Part shown: in pieces, positions 33,347-42,262 of the stretch
Numbering within the stretch: position 1 is the stretch's first letter
How the letters are laid out: each line of letters begins with the position of its first letter
DNA from: an uncultured bacterium
Lineage (GTDB): Bacteria > Patescibacteriota > Microgenomatia > UBA1400 > UBA12108
Assembly: GCA_903945195.1 (NCBI GenBank)
Contig: CAJAUT010000013.1
Location: 75,473-129,827 of the forward strand
Length of the DNA: 54,355 bases
Direction: 5' to 3'
Notes under the pieces: generated by a model
The model's input: the letters and a program-made list of their open reading frames with translations, nothing else
The model's database searches: none
What the model was told of the DNA's origin: nothing
Program-made: the position numbers and the translations under genes

Positions 33347-34285
33347 TTAAAATGAAAATATACTCATAAATCTATCAAATCCAGATAGTTCTGTGCGGAC
33401 AAGCTCGCCAGTCTCGGCAGAAATTACTGCTTTGGTTTTGTAGGATACTTTAAATAAACCTAGAACTTTTTCTTCTTTTTTGCCATCTACTTTGTAAACT
33501 GACTGCCCATCTTCATCTTCTAATTCTGGGAGTCCAGTGGAGTCGCCATTTTCATCTGTGACACTATCGTCTACTGTGATATTTTGATCCCTCAGCATTT
33601 TAAGTGCTTGGTCAGGCATGATAGCCACCACTTTGGTGGTACCATCTGGACGAGTGACTACAAGCTCATTGTTTTCGTTTATGCTAATTGGTAGTTTGGT
33701 ACCTACTTTGACTCCATCTTTTTCTAATTCGAGACTATCATCCTGTCTAGCTCGGAGTGTGAATTTTTTAGACTCATCACCGGTTTTTGATTCTATTTGT
33801 AGTTCTTCGCCGTTTTCAAGTTGCATTTCTGTTTCTGTTTCTTTACCGTTTGCATCTTTGATTTTTTGTTTGATTTTGATCTTGTCACCTTCTACTTCTA
33901 TTTCTGATTCTTTTTCGATTTTATTGGTTTTGGATCTGATCTCATTAATTTTAATTTTTTCCTTTAACTCTTTCTTGGCTTTATCGCTAGCAATTTCTGC
34001 GTTTTTCTTGGCAGCTTCCCTAACTCTTTCTTGTTCCTTATCTTCTTTCCTGGATTCTGGATTGGAGCTGCTACTTGGGGATGATTTGACTTCAGTTTCT
34101 GTTTCTTTTTGATCTTCAATTTTGATTTCTTTAACATCGTCTTTACCCAAGATACGAGGATCTATCTTGATAAGAGTGCCTGTGCGATCTAGAAGCCAAT
34201 CGGCAGAAACTCTATTTGGATTTGAAGCAACTAGCGCAAATAAAGAGATTGCGATAATCCCAAAGACTACATAATTCTTATTCAT
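33347..34285 (-). CDS. Exported charged hypothetical protein
   Basis: 312 residues. A signal peptide (YVVFGIIAISLFALVAS) is followed by a Ser-rich, Lys/Glu-rich helical stretch (about 65-130) and then a beta-rich C-terminal part (FTLRARQDDSLELEKDGVKV). A short conserved-looking end, AETGELVRTELSGFDRFMSIF, is unassigned. AGGAG precedes the ATG. It probably works with the coiled-coil and lipoprotein genes downstream. Confidence 0.72.
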   Translation of the reverse strand: MNKNYVVFGIIAISLFALVASNPNRVSADWLLDRTGTLIKIDPRILGKDDVKEIKIEDQKETETEVKSSPSSSSNPESRKEDKEQERVREAAKKNAEIASDKAKKELKEKIKINEIRSKTNKIEKESEIEVEGDKIKIKQKIKDANGKETETEMQLENGEELQIESKTGDESKKFTLRARQDDSLELEKDGVKVGTKLPISINENNELVVTRPDGTTKVVAIMPDQALKMLRDQNITVDDSVTDENGDSTGLPELEDEDGQSVYKVDGKKEEKVLGLFKVSYKTKAVISAETGELVRTELSGFDRFMSIFSF

Positions 34286-34315
34286 ACTGAAATTCTCCTA
34301 GTTTAATATTATCTT

Positions 34316-35344
34316 TTAATATAACACAAAAGTTTTAGACTGTTCGTTGACGTTGTTTCTGGCATCAAAAATCTTGATTTTGTAGAGGTGAGATGAGCCA
34401 GAGGTCCCTACAAAACAATACCTGGCACCTGAGAAGGCAGACCAAGCCCCACCGTCGACTTGCTGTTCTATCTTTAAACTAGCATAGGGCGTCACGTTGT
34501 CTGTAACATACTGCGGGAAGAGACATGAGCCGGTTGCTCCTTCGTTTGTGGGGCCCAGGAGAGTAAAGTTTGGTGCAATTTTATCTGAGAGATTTTCCCA
34601 GGAAAGACTGGCGATGTCGTTTGTATATATAACTTCTTTCTGAGTCTTGTCTCCATTTAACGTAAGACGAGCTATGTGTTTGCCAATATCATTTGTTACG
34701 TCATGACACCAATCATAAAGACGGCCTGGTTCTAGTTTATCGTACTGCCCAAGATTGTCTTTGACATCTTCTTTGTCATCCAATGTTAAAACAAAATTTA
34801 AATCTTTACCTTTGATTTCTTCGTTTGAGACAATGTGATAACAAATAGTAACTCGTGGAGACCAAGATGAGATAACTTCATCAAATTGCCCTGCTTGAAT
34901 ACTTGTATATTCCCTATTGATTACACGTCCAGCGCCAGAACTATCATCGTAGGTTTGCTTGACGTTTGCGCTGGGATTGCCGAAGCGGATATCTAGAGTG
35001 GGAATCGCAATAGGAGTGGGAGTAGGGGTAGAAATAGTCGTTGAGCTAGCTTTAGGACTAGGTTTTGTAGAAGTTTTTGGGGTGGCGCTAGGAGTAGAAG
35101 TAGCTACAATAGAGGGAGAAGGGATGATAGAAGGAGCTGGTGAGGAAGTTGGACTTGGAGAAACATTTGGTTTGAAAACAGTTTTAAAATATACCACGCC
35201 AAGTGCTGCAGCGACTATGACTACGATAAAAAACCCGATTAGGACCGGGATGATCGGGAATTTGGGTTTTGGGGGGATATAAAGAGGTTGAGGATCAACT
35301 GGTGGAAGAGAGGTAGATGGGACTGGCTGATTTTCTTCAAACAT
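34316..35344 (-). CDS. Single-span protein with S/T/P-rich stalk and Ig-like exported domain
   Basis: 342 residues. A Pro-rich cytoplasmic tail (about 30 residues), one span (IIPVLIGFFIVVIVAAALGVVYF), then a 60-residue Ser/Thr/Pro stalk (SPSPTSSPAPSIIPSPS and similar), and a beta-rich exported domain with a few cysteines. The stalk is a good candidate for O-glycosylation by the PMT-type enzyme at the right edge (inference). TATAGT ends 7 bases before the ATG and overlaps the dnaJ stop. Confidence 0.72.
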   Translation of the reverse strand: MFEENQPVPSTSLPPVDPQPLYIPPKPKFPIIPVLIGFFIVVIVAAALGVVYFKTVFKPNVSPSPTSSPAPSIIPSPSIVATSTPSATPKTSTKPSPKASSTTISTPTPTPIAIPTLDIRFGNPSANVKQTYDDSSGAGRVINREYTSIQAGQFDEVISSWSPRVTICYHIVSNEEIKGKDLNFVLTLDDKEDVKDNLGQYDKLEPGRLYDWCHDVTNDIGKHIARLTLNGDKTQKEVIYTNDIASLSWENLSDKIAPNFTLLGPTNEGATGSCLFPQYVTDNVTPYASLKIEQQVDGGAWSAFSGARYCFVGTSGSSHLYKIKIFDARNNVNEQSKTFVLY

Positions 35345-35352
35345 GAGGACTA

Positions 35353-36222
35353 CTATAGTTCATTTTGAAGCAGTTGTACAAGCTCCTTGGCTTTGCGAGA
35401 CAATTTTTCTGGCAACATGACTTTGAGTTTGATATAAAAATCTCCCCTACCTGAACCTCTAAGTCTATGCATGCCTTTGCCGGATAGTCGTACGGTCGTA
35501 CTAGGCTGGGTTCCCTGGCGAATTTTTATGAGAAGTTCGCCGTCTAGAGTAGGAACGGTAGTTTCTCCGCCCAGGATAGCCATGGCAAGTGGAATCTCAT
35601 GGTAGATGTAAATATCGTCACCTTCGCGTCTGAAGATTTTATGAGGTTTGACATTGAATGAGACATCAAACTCGCTATAGCGGATGCGCGTACCATCGTC
35701 GGCACCTGGGGGAACCTTGACAGTATACTGCTTGCCCTGATGGACAAAGGATTTTTCGACTCCATTTACTGCGTCCATAAAATCGATGGCCATGGAGTAG
35801 TGAGGCTTTTGCTGAGATCCACCGCCAAAGGGATTTTGACCGCCAAAGAAGGACTCAAAAATATTGAAGGGGTCATTGAATCCTTGTTGACCGGCCCCGC
35901 CAAACATGTCTTCAAAACCACCATTTGAGGAGTAGGTATAGGTAAATGGACCCTGGCGATATGACTGGCCGCCGGCTCCACCAAAACCAGCAGAAGGATC
36001 AAAAGCCGCATGACCAAACTGGTCGTACTTGGCTTTTTTGCCTTCGTCACTTAGGACTTCGTAGGCTTCGTTGATTTCTTTAAACTTGGCTTCGGCACCT
36101 GATTCTTTGTTTTTGTCAGGGTGCCATTTGAGAGCTAGTTTGCGGTAGCTGGACTTGAGGTCCGACGCGCTAGCTGATTTGGTAACACCTAGAATATCGT
36201 AGTAATCACGCTTGGTAGACAT
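35353..36222 (-). CDS. dnaJ: DnaJ-type chaperone without zinc finger (CbpA-like)
   Basis: 289 residues. The J domain is complete, with the HPD motif in [13 protein letters not shown] Gly/Phe-rich stretch follows, then the two C-terminal substrate-binding domains ([36 protein letters not shown]). The four CxxCxGxG repeats of type I DnaJ are absent, so this is type II/CbpA-like; the symbol is used broadly. It stimulates DnaK ATPase. It lies apart from hrcA-grpE-dnaK and shows no CIRCE. A perfect TATAAT ends 8 bases before the ATG. Confidence 0.93.
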   Translation of the reverse strand: MSTKRDYYDILGVTKSASASDLKSSYRKLALKWHPDKNKESGAEAKFKEINEAYEVLSDEGKKAKYDQFGHAAFDPSAGFGGAGGQSYRQGPFTYTYSSNGGFEDMFGGAGQQGFNDPFNIFESFFGGQNPFGGGSQQKPHYSMAIDFMDAVNGVEKSFVHQGKQYTVKVPPGADDGTRIRYSEFDVSFNVKPHKIFRREGDDIYIYHEIPLAMAILGGETTVPTLDGELLIKIRQGTQPSTTVRLSGKGMHRLRGSGRGDFYIKLKVMLPEKLSRKAKELVQLLQNEL

Positions 36223-36230
36223 ATAAAGGG

Positions 36231-36259
36231 ATTATAAAGGCAATTTAAGCAGTAAACAA
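36231..36259 (-). promoter_or_regulatory. dnaJ promoter, leaderless
   Basis: TTGTTT (36254-36259), 17 bases, TATAAT (36231-36236), then 8 bases to the dnaJ ATG. Confidence 0.55.
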
Positions 36260-36274
36260 GGTGGAGTGCTAAAG

Positions 36275-36556
36275 CTATGAATTATATCTGTGATGTATAA
36301 GATGTTTATCTAAAAAAGATAATTCAGGATCTGGCAAATTATCTACTTCATCACTATCAATTGCCGAGAGAATTTGACTACAAATCTTTGACGTTTTTAC
36401 ATCTAGTGTAAAGCTGTGCCTCATCATGTTATTAAGAAAAATTTTTAAAAGATCAACCAATCCACGATCTTCACATATTGTGTAATGTTTAACAACCTTT
36501 TCTGGATTTATTGACATTACTAATTGATTAAACCAATTATTATTAGGTATTACCAT
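36275..36556 (-). CDS. Hypothetical protein
   Basis: 93 residues, AT-rich, no membrane span, no family recognised. The composition (NPEKVVKHYTICEDRGLVDLLKIFL) looks like a real helical cytosolic protein. It follows the hydrolase gene by 24 bases and could be co-transcribed. No clear ribosome-binding site is visible. Confidence 0.5.
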   Translation of the reverse strand: MVIPNNNWFNQLVMSINPEKVVKHYTICEDRGLVDLLKIFLNNMMRHSFTLDVKTSKICSQILSAIDSDEVDNLPDPELSFLDKHLIHHRYNS

Positions 36557-36580
36557 GCGCAGGTGGTGCTTATTAATGGA

Positions 36581-37141
36581 CTAAACTAGATCAATTAGCT
36601 CTTTGAGTTCTACAGAGCCTTCCTCGGCAGTGATGTGACCTTTGTTGTGGAGCACGATAATCTCTGGATTTAATTTTTGTCTAAATAGTGATTCATTTTC
36701 TTTATACGGCACCCAGGCGTCATTGTCGGAGAAAATTGTAATAAATTTTTTAGCTTTATTAATTATTTTTGAGAAATCTAAGGGAGTTTTTAACCAAGGA
36801 TCTGCAATATCCCACATCTCATCACTACCTAGATTTGTAAGTGTAAACCAAGGAGCTACTAGAATGATTTTGGCTGCCACCCTGCTTGAGTTCTCTAGAA
36901 ACCTCAAAATTGTTTGACAGCCAATACTATGGCCGATAAAAATATCACTTTCACGAATATCTCCTACCAAAGTCGATAGATGGCCCACCCAAGCGTCAAT
37001 GATTGGAGTGTCAGTATCTGGCATAAGTGGGGCAATAACTTCGTAGTTGAGTGATGTCAGAACATTGATCGCCCAAGGGAACCAATCACCTTCGGGAGAT
37101 CCTGACCAGCCGTGAATGAGATAGATGCGAGACTTTAACAT
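36581..37141 (-). CDS. RBBP9/YdeN-type alpha/beta hydrolase
   Basis: 186 residues. It begins IYLIHGWSGSPEGDWFPW, typical of the RBBP9/YdeN family, with the nucleophile Ser72 in IGHSIG, a probable Asp in FSDNDAWVP (139 or 141) and His169 in HNKGHI. These are small serine hydrolases of unclear substrate. TGT-TACAAT, an extended -10, ends 6 bases before the ATG; any -35 would fall in the end of the IS30 element inserted just upstream. Confidence 0.88.
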   Translation of the reverse strand: MLKSRIYLIHGWSGSPEGDWFPWAINVLTSLNYEVIAPLMPDTDTPIIDAWVGHLSTLVGDIRESDIFIGHSIGCQTILRFLENSSRVAAKIILVAPWFTLTNLGSDEMWDIADPWLKTPLDFSKIINKAKKFITIFSDNDAWVPYKENESLFRQKLNPEIIVLHNKGHITAEEGSVELKELIDLV

Positions 37142-37147
37142 GAGAAT

Positions 37148-37156
37148 ATTGTAACA
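37148..37156 (-). promoter_or_regulatory. Extended -10 of the hydrolase gene, leaderless
   Basis: TGTTACAAT ends 6 bases before the ATG at 37141. TTGGGA (37173-37178), inside the IS terminal repeat, lies 19 bases further up and could act as a hybrid -35. Confidence 0.5.
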
Positions 37157-37168
37157 AACAGCTGAATT

Positions 37169-38170
37169 CTAATCCCAATCCGAACACTTCTCCTTTCTCG
37201 AGGTTGATTGTAACTCTCTTTTGAAGGCTTCGAAAGAGGTCTCATATCCGAGACATTTCCTGGGTCGTTGGTTGATTTCTTGGAGGATGATATTTAAATC
37301 AGTCTGAGTGAAGGTGGTGAAGTCAGTCTTCTTGGGGATGTATCTCCTGAGGATTCCGTTGTGATTTTCGTTTGAGCCTTTTTGCCAGGAACAGTATGGG
37401 TCACAAAAATAGGTTTTGATACCAATCTGCCTTAGCTCATCGTGGTTATAGTTCTCCTTCCCATTGTCCATGGTGACTGATTTAGTGATTTCCTTGGGAT
37501 ACTTTGAGAGGAGTTTCTTCCGTGCCCAAATCCCGTACTCTGAGTCGATTTTGGGAATCAGTTGTCCTCTAAAGTAGCGAGTCTTTCGCTCTAGCATGGT
37601 TTGGATCCCACCTGTATGTTTTGAGCCCTCAACTATATCTGTCTCCCAGTGACCAAAGATCTTGTTCTCTTTGATTTCCTCTGGACGAAGACGAATACTG
37701 GTGCGATTAGCGATCCCACGATGATAAATATATCTTCCATGCCATTTGCGACGACGATAGTGTTGACGAGTTAAATACTCGTATAGCTGTTTCTCCTTAC
37801 CTGCGTCAGAATCAATGTAGCGATAGATGGTTTCATGGCAGATCACGGACTTCCCTTTATGGTTGCGTTTGAGTCTTCCTGCGATCTGTTCTGGACTCCA
37901 ACCTGACCTTAACTTGCGAATGGCATAGTCATACACCCAAGGACTTTTGAGTGGGTTTAGGCGACGACTGGCACGATTCCTCTCCTCACTTAAAAGTTGT
38001 GCTTGATGTGGCTGATATACATTCTCGACACTATTTCGTTTCACTTCATCGCTGATTGTGGAAACACTTCTGTTTAGGTTGCGGGCTATCGCCCGCAACG
38101 AAACATGAGTAGCTAAAGATATGGCAATTTGATCTCTTTCAAGGGCAGTTAACTTAGTTTGTTTTTTCAT
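37169..38170 (-). CDS. IS30-family transposase
   Basis: 333 residues, intact. An N-terminal helix-turn-helix (ALERDQIAISLATHVSLRAIARNLNR) is followed by the DDE core: Asp in GHWETDIVEG (about 176), Asp in VTMDNGKE (about 234) and Glu in GSNENHNGILRRYIP (about 268), with the Glu block ending in RPRKCLGYETSFEAF. This is the classic IS30 layout. No Shine-Dalgarno is visible; a hairpin abuts the start codon (38172-38193). The frame has no disruption, so the element may still be mobile. Confidence 0.95.
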   Translation of the reverse strand: MKKQTKLTALERDQIAISLATHVSLRAIARNLNRSVSTISDEVKRNSVENVYQPHQAQLLSEERNRASRRLNPLKSPWVYDYAIRKLRSGWSPEQIAGRLKRNHKGKSVICHETIYRYIDSDAGKEKQLYEYLTRQHYRRRKWHGRYIYHRGIANRTSIRLRPEEIKENKIFGHWETDIVEGSKHTGGIQTMLERKTRYFRGQLIPKIDSEYGIWARKKLLSKYPKEITKSVTMDNGKENYNHDELRQIGIKTYFCDPYCSWQKGSNENHNGILRRYIPKKTDFTTFTQTDLNIILQEINQRPRKCLGYETSFEAFKRELQSTSRKEKCSDWD

Positions 38171-38171
38171 A

Positions 38172-38193
38172 TCCGAACATTTTACTGTTCGGA
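38172..38193 (-). repeat. Perfect hairpin at the transposase start
   Basis: TCCGAACA, a 6-base loop and TGTTCGGA form a perfect 8-bp stem ending one base before the transposase ATG. One arm is part of the terminal inverted repeat, and the same TCCGAACA occurs at the other IS end. It may bind transposase or hide the start codon in read-through transcripts. Confidence 0.6.
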
Positions 38194-38244
38194 TTCGTTT
38201 TAGAACTCACGACAGACAAAATAGTAGGTTATAATTTGATAACA

Positions 38245-38913
38245 ATGAAAAATATACTTGTTGCAGGTGGTACAGATGGGCTGGGACTGGAAATAGTTAA
38301 ATTACTTATTGAAGATACAAGTAATCATGTAATAGTCCTGGGTAGAAATCCTGAAAAATTGAAAAGCATAATTGGTAAAATAGATTTTTATAAAATTGAT
38401 GTCTCGAACGAAGTGGAGGTAGAAAATTTTGAAAAATCATTTCAGGTTCAACTAGACATTTTGATAATTTCAGTCGGAATTTTTGGTCATGGGAAGATAG
38501 AAGACTTTACTTTTGCACAGATAAGAAATAGCCTCGAGGTAAACTTGCTTGGACACATGTTTTTGACTAAGGCACTATTTTCACAATTACTACCGGGCTC
38601 ACGAGTCATTTCAATAAATTCTATGTCTGGCATTAATGCCACTAAAGAAAGGAGTCTCTTGTGTGCTGCCAAATGGGGGTTGCGAGGATTCTACAATGCA
38701 CTATCTGAGGAATGGAAGGGTAGAAATATTATGATAACTCAGATTTTCCCAGGTTTTTTTGATTCAGAATATATGGACAAAGTTGGAATTCCCAAAGATA
38801 AGGGTAAGGCAATAAAAAAGGAACTCATAGCAAAACAAATAGTTGGTGTATGCAATTTGCCGGATAATGTATACCTGCCAGAGATACAAATAAAGAATAT
38901 TTCTTACACATGA
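38245..38913 (+). CDS. Short-chain dehydrogenase/reductase-like protein, catalytic Tyr missing
   Basis: 222 residues from the ATG at 38245 (MKNILVAGG); the track's TTG start is three codons earlier. The Rossmann nucleotide motif is GGTDGLGLEIVK, and the catalytic Ser is in SINSMSG. Where SDRs have YxxxK, this protein reads LCAAK, so the Tyr is Leu while the Lys is kept. It may bind NAD(P) without acting as a normal dehydrogenase. A perfect TATAAT (38230-38235) ends 9 bases before the ATG. AT-rich; overlaps the next gene by ATGA. Adjacent to the IS30 element. Confidence 0.85.
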   Translation: MKNILVAGGTDGLGLEIVKLLIEDTSNHVIVLGRNPEKLKSIIGKIDFYKIDVSNEVEVENFEKSFQVQLDILIISVGIFGHGKIEDFTFAQIRNSLEVNLLGHMFLTKALFSQLLPGSRVISINSMSGINATKERSLLCAAKWGLRGFYNALSEEWKGRNIMITQIFPGFFDSEYMDKVGIPKDKGKAIKKELIAKQIVGVCNLPDNVYLPEIQIKNISYT

Positions 38914-39365
38914 ACATACATGCTTTGGAAAAAGATCTAGTTAGTCGAATCAAGTTGTGCGATGAATTTTTTACGTCTATACAATTGGATAAAACATACA
39001 AACTTCACTACTACACTGTTTTTACAAAGAGTGAATTTGAAAAAAAACAATTCGTAGAATTACTTAATAGTAAATTTAAGTTGATTGATTCTAGTAATGG
39101 AATTATGTTTAAGGCCGATGGAAATTCTTTTTTGTCCAAGCATGTACGTTTTATCAGAGTCCGTAATCCTGATGATAGTTCTACCCTTATCGCAGGTGAT
39201 GTGATCAAAGAAGATATAGATATCGTTGGCAAATATTTAGTAAGAAATAATATTGACTATTCGATAATCAAAAGGCTAGAGAATACAATAATTGAAATAG
39301 AGTCTTTTAATAAGCAAGTTGCTATCTACTTTCCAGAATCTCACTTTCTCAATAAATACTATTAA
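38910..39365 (+). CDS. Hypothetical protein coupled to the SDR-like gene
   Basis: 151 residues, AT-rich, no membrane span, no family recognised. It alternates short helical and strand-like parts (KLHYYTVFTKSEFEKKQFVELL, HVRFIRVRNPDDSSTLIAGD). Its ATG overlaps the SDR-like stop (ATGA), so the two are translated together. Its stop TAA overlaps the NUDIX stop on the other strand within TTAA. Confidence 0.65.
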   Translation: MNIHALEKDLVSRIKLCDEFFTSIQLDKTYKLHYYTVFTKSEFEKKQFVELLNSKFKLIDSSNGIMFKADGNSFLSKHVRFIRVRNPDDSSTLIAGDVIKEDIDIVGKYLVRNNIDYSIIKRLENTIIEIESFNKQVAIYFPESHFLNKYY

Positions 39366-39787
39366 ACCAATTTTTCGTCAAGTATTTTACTTATAGTACC
39401 CCTGGTGACATCTAGTAAGTTTGATAATTTGATCGCTTCTGAAAGCGAGAACCATTTAGCTTCCTGGATTTCGTCGTTGTCGAGTTTTAGAGTTGGATCA
39501 CCCACCACGTGACACAAACACTGGAGACCGACAAAATGTTTTTGATCGTGAAAGTTTGGGTCAAAGACAAACTGAACTGCCTCAATGACATGGCCAAAGA
39601 CGACCGTGAGCCCAAGCTCTTCCATGGCTTCTCGTACAACTGTGTCTTGGTATTTTTCTCCCCACTCGATGTGTCCGCCCATGACTACCCATTTGCCAGG
39701 CCATTTATATGATTTAACTAGAAGGATTTCATTTTTGTCATTTAAGATGAAGCAACCAACTACGATTTTGGGTAATTGTTTGTCCAT
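39362..39787 (-). CDS. NUDIX hydrolase
   Basis: 141 residues. A complete NUDIX box spans residues 38-60 (GHIEWGE, seven residues, REAMEELGL), the Mg2+-binding signature. These enzymes hydrolyse nucleoside diphosphates linked to another moiety; the substrate cannot be told from sequence. TGC-TAAAAT, an extended -10, ends 6 bases before the ATG, suggesting a leaderless message. Convergent with the 151-aa gene, overlapping it by 4 bases. Confidence 0.93.
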   Translation of the reverse strand: MDKQLPKIVVGCFILNDKNEILLVKSYKWPGKWVVMGGHIEWGEKYQDTVVREAMEELGLTVVFGHVIEAVQFVFDPNFHDQKHFVGLQCLCHVVGDPTLKLDNDEIQEAKWFSLSEAIKLSNLLDVTRGTISKILDEKLV

Positions 39788-39793
39788 ATGATT

Positions 39794-39802
39794 ATTTTAG
39801 CA
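39794..39802 (-). promoter_or_regulatory. Extended -10 of the NUDIX gene, leaderless
   Basis: TGCTAAAAT (5/6 hexamer with TGn) ends 6 bases before the ATG at 39787. Confidence 0.55.
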
Positions 39803-39807
39803 CCCTA

Positions 39808-39822
39808 CAGGGTCGGACCCTG
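39808..39822. repeat. Palindrome CAGGGTCGGACCCTG
   Basis: Perfect 7-bp arms around one central base, in the gap upstream of the NUDIX gene. The core GGTCNGACC also occurs in both arms of the grpE-dnaK inverted repeat (42263-42312). Confidence 0.6.
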
Positions 39823-39875
39823 AAGACTAGCGCGAAGTTTGGTGGCAAAGTAGAGATGCATGTTTGTATGTAAAG

Positions 39876-40217
39876 TTATTCTGGGAATTTTATTAATTGT
39901 ATGCTCACAGGTTTACTATTATACAATTCTTTGGAAATTGAAAATGGAGAAATGCTTGTAGCTGCTAACGTGTTAAGTGAAGCTAAAGATAATCTACCGA
40001 TAATTTCATAAATACTGTCTTTCTGATCAAATGATCCTGAAAATGGGAGTTGATCACTCAATATGAGCGCGCCACTAATGTTAACGGCTCCATTCAGATA
40101 AAGTTGGGTTATTAGATATTGTGGGTCGGGAATATTCATATGTTCCAAAAAACCCCAAGCTGCTTCTGAGTTGCGAGCTCGGAAAACACTACCCATATAT
40201 AGTAAATTTTCAGACAT
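39876..40217 (-). CDS. Hypothetical protein
   Basis: 113 residues from the ATG at 40217 (MSENLLYMGSVFRARN), chosen because a perfect TATAAT ends 6 bases upstream; the track's start is six codons earlier and overlaps that box. No family or membrane span recognised. It sits downstream of the dnaK terminator and has its own promoter. Confidence 0.55.
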   Translation of the reverse strand: MSENLLYMGSVFRARNSEAAWGFLEHMNIPDPQYLITQLYLNGAVNISGALILSDQLPFSGSFDQKDSIYEIIGRLSLASLNTLAATSISPFSISKELYNSKPVSIQLIKFPE

Positions 40218-40223
40218 GGCTAG

Positions 40224-40229
40224 ATTATA
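40224..40229 (-). promoter_or_regulatory. -10 box of the 113-aa gene, leaderless
   Basis: Perfect TATAAT ending 6 bases before the ATG at 40217; no good -35. Confidence 0.5.
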
Positions 40230-40245
40230 AATCAATGGTCAAACC

Positions 40246-40270
40246 AAAAGCCCCCTTGCGGGGGCTTTTT
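40246..40270 (-). terminator. Terminator of the hrcA-grpE-dnaK operon
   Basis: A perfect 10-bp hairpin, AAAAGCCCCC-GCAA-GGGGGCTTTT, 20 bases after the dnaK stop. The symmetric A/T flanks could let it work on both strands. It is the strongest terminator in the window. Confidence 0.9.
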
Positions 40271-40290
40271 AGGTTTAGTAACAATAATTC

Positions 40291-42222
40291 TTATTTCTTT
40301 TTCTTTTTGGGCTCTTCTTCGACTACTTCGCCTTCTTCAGCGCCATTTGTGGCATCTGCTGATTGTTTGGCTTGCTCGGCTTTGGCAGCATCTTCAGGCG
40401 AAGGAGCTGATTCGGCAGCGGCCTTGTAAAGGCGCTCGCCGTATTTAGAGAGAGATTCGGAAGCTTTTTTGTAGAGTTCATCGATAGACTCTACAGTTGC
40501 ATCTGACTTATCTTTAGCTTCTTTTAGAGCTTTGATAGATTCTTCTATCTCTTTCTTTTCATCTTCAGTGATTTTGTCACCGGCATCCTTGACCGATTTT
40601 TCGGCGGTAAAGATAAGAGTTTCGGCTTCGTTTCTTTTGTCGACGAGCTCTTTCTTCTTCTTGTCTTCACCCGCGTATTTCTCAGCTTCCTGCTTCATGC
40701 GCTCGACCTCTTCATCGGTCAAGTTGGTAGCATTTTGAATAGAGATCTTTTGCTCTTTGCCGGTACCTTTGTCTTTGGCACTCACGTGCAAGATACCTGA
40801 AGCATCGATGTCAAAGGTGACTTCGATCTGTGGTACACCACGAGGTGCTGGGGCGATACCGTCTAGGACAAAACGACCTAATGTCTTGTTGTCGGCAGCC
40901 ATAGGACGCTCACCTTGCAAGATATTGATCTCGACCTGAGGTTGATTGTCTGCTGCAGTTGAGAAGACCTGACTCTTGCTAGTTGGGACGGTCGTATTCC
41001 TATCAATGAGCGGGGTGCGGACACTACCCATGGTCTCGATACCGAGAGTAAGAGGTGTGACGTCTAGGAGTAGTACGTCATGGACTTCGCCACCTAGAAT
41101 ACCTGCTTGGATAGCTGCACCTACTGCCACGACCTCGTCTGGATTGACGCCTTTGTGGGGCTCTTTGCCAAAGAAGTCTGCTACGGCTTTTTGCACAGCT
41201 GGCATACGAGTCTGACCACCCACGAGCACGATCTCATCGATCTCTGAGGTTTTGACTTTTGCATCGCTTAAACATTTTTTAACTGGTTCCATGGAGCGCT
41301 TGATCAAGTCAGCAGTTAACTCTTCGAGTTTGGCGCGGGAAATCTTCATGGTCAAATGTAGAGGACCATTTGGGCCTTGGGTGATAAAAGGCTGATTGAT
41401 CTCTGCTTCCATAGAGGTAGAGAGCTCGATCTTGGCTTTTTCGGCACTGTCGCGAACTCTTTGTAGGGCCTGCTTGTCGCTAGACAAATCAACACCATTT
41501 TCTTTTTTAAATTCTGCCACGATATGTTCGATGATTTTGCTATCAAAATCATCACCACCAAGGAATGTATCGCCATTGGTAGCTTTGACTTCAAAGACTC
41601 CGTCACCGATTTCTAGGACTGAGATATCAAAGGTTCCACCACCTAGATCGTAGACGGCGATCTTACCTGATTTCTTTTTGTCTAGTCCATAAGCTAGAGC
41701 GGCGGCAGTGGGCTCATTGACTATGCGTTTGACTTCTAGACCTGCGATCTTGCCGGCTTGCATAGTGGCTTGGCGCTGAGAGTCGTCAAAATAAGCTGGG
41801 ACGGTGATGACGGCTGAGTCGACCTTGGTGCCCAAGTAAGCTTCGGCGTCGGCTTTGGCTTTTTGGAGGATTTTGGCAGAGATTTCTTGGGGTGAGTAGA
41901 CTTTGCCGTCCACTTTGACACTGGCCATATCGTCTTTGCCGGCGACTATTTCGTAGGCGACCTTCTTCATGGTGTCTTTAACCATGGCGTCACCTAGTTT
42001 GCGACCCATTAAGCGTTTTACACTATAAATAGTGTTTTTACTATTTAAGATCATTTGGTTTTTGGCTACTGCCCCAACCAAGTTTTTGACTGGCTCGACG
42101 ATAGATGGGAAGGTGTTGGTACCTTCGTGTAAAGGTATTACTTTGGCTTTACCGCCTTCCATGACTGCTACACAACTATTTGTGGTACCTAAATCGATAC
42201 CGATGGTTTTTGAGTTTGACAT
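40291..42222 (-). CDS. dnaK: Chaperone protein DnaK (Hsp70)
   Basis: 643 residues, full length. The ATPase domain has [45 protein letters not shown] and [13 protein letters not shown]; the substrate-binding domain has [14 protein letters not shown]; the lid ends in a Lys-rich tail. It refolds proteins with DnaJ and GrpE. AAGGAG precedes the ATG, and grpE lies 44 bases upstream, separated by a long inverted repeat. It is the last gene of the CIRCE-controlled operon. Confidence 0.99.
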   Translation of the reverse strand: MSNSKTIGIDLGTTNSCVAVMEGGKAKVIPLHEGTNTFPSIVEPVKNLVGAVAKNQMILNSKNTIYSVKRLMGRKLGDAMVKDTMKKVAYEIVAGKDDMASVKVDGKVYSPQEISAKILQKAKADAEAYLGTKVDSAVITVPAYFDDSQRQATMQAGKIAGLEVKRIVNEPTAAALAYGLDKKKSGKIAVYDLGGGTFDISVLEIGDGVFEVKATNGDTFLGGDDFDSKIIEHIVAEFKKENGVDLSSDKQALQRVRDSAEKAKIELSTSMEAEINQPFITQGPNGPLHLTMKISRAKLEELTADLIKRSMEPVKKCLSDAKVKTSEIDEIVLVGGQTRMPAVQKAVADFFGKEPHKGVNPDEVVAVGAAIQAGILGGEVHDVLLLDVTPLTLGIETMGSVRTPLIDRNTTVPTSKSQVFSTAADNQPQVEINILQGERPMAADNKTLGRFVLDGIAPAPRGVPQIEVTFDIDASGILHVSAKDKGTGKEQKISIQNATNLTDEEVERMKQEAEKYAGEDKKKKELVDKRNEAETLIFTAEKSVKDAGDKITEDEKKEIEESIKALKEAKDKSDATVESIDELYKKASESLSKYGERLYKAAAESAPSPEDAAKAEQAKQSADATNGAEEGEVVEEEPKKKKK

Positions 42223-42262
42223 AATTGTCTCCTTGTAAATTAGTAATTAATTTTAGTCCCTT

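Larger units (their letters stand above)
37163..38209. mobile_element. IS30-family insertion sequence, apparently complete
   Basis: About 1047 bases. The ends form imperfect inverted repeats: TGAATTCTAATCCCAATCCG on the left pairs with TGAGTTCTAAAACGAATCCG read inward from the right; both continue GAACA. Roughly 20 of the 26 compared positions match. One intact transposase gene fills it. No convincing target-site duplication is seen, so the exact outer edge is uncertain by a few bases. Confidence 0.75.
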
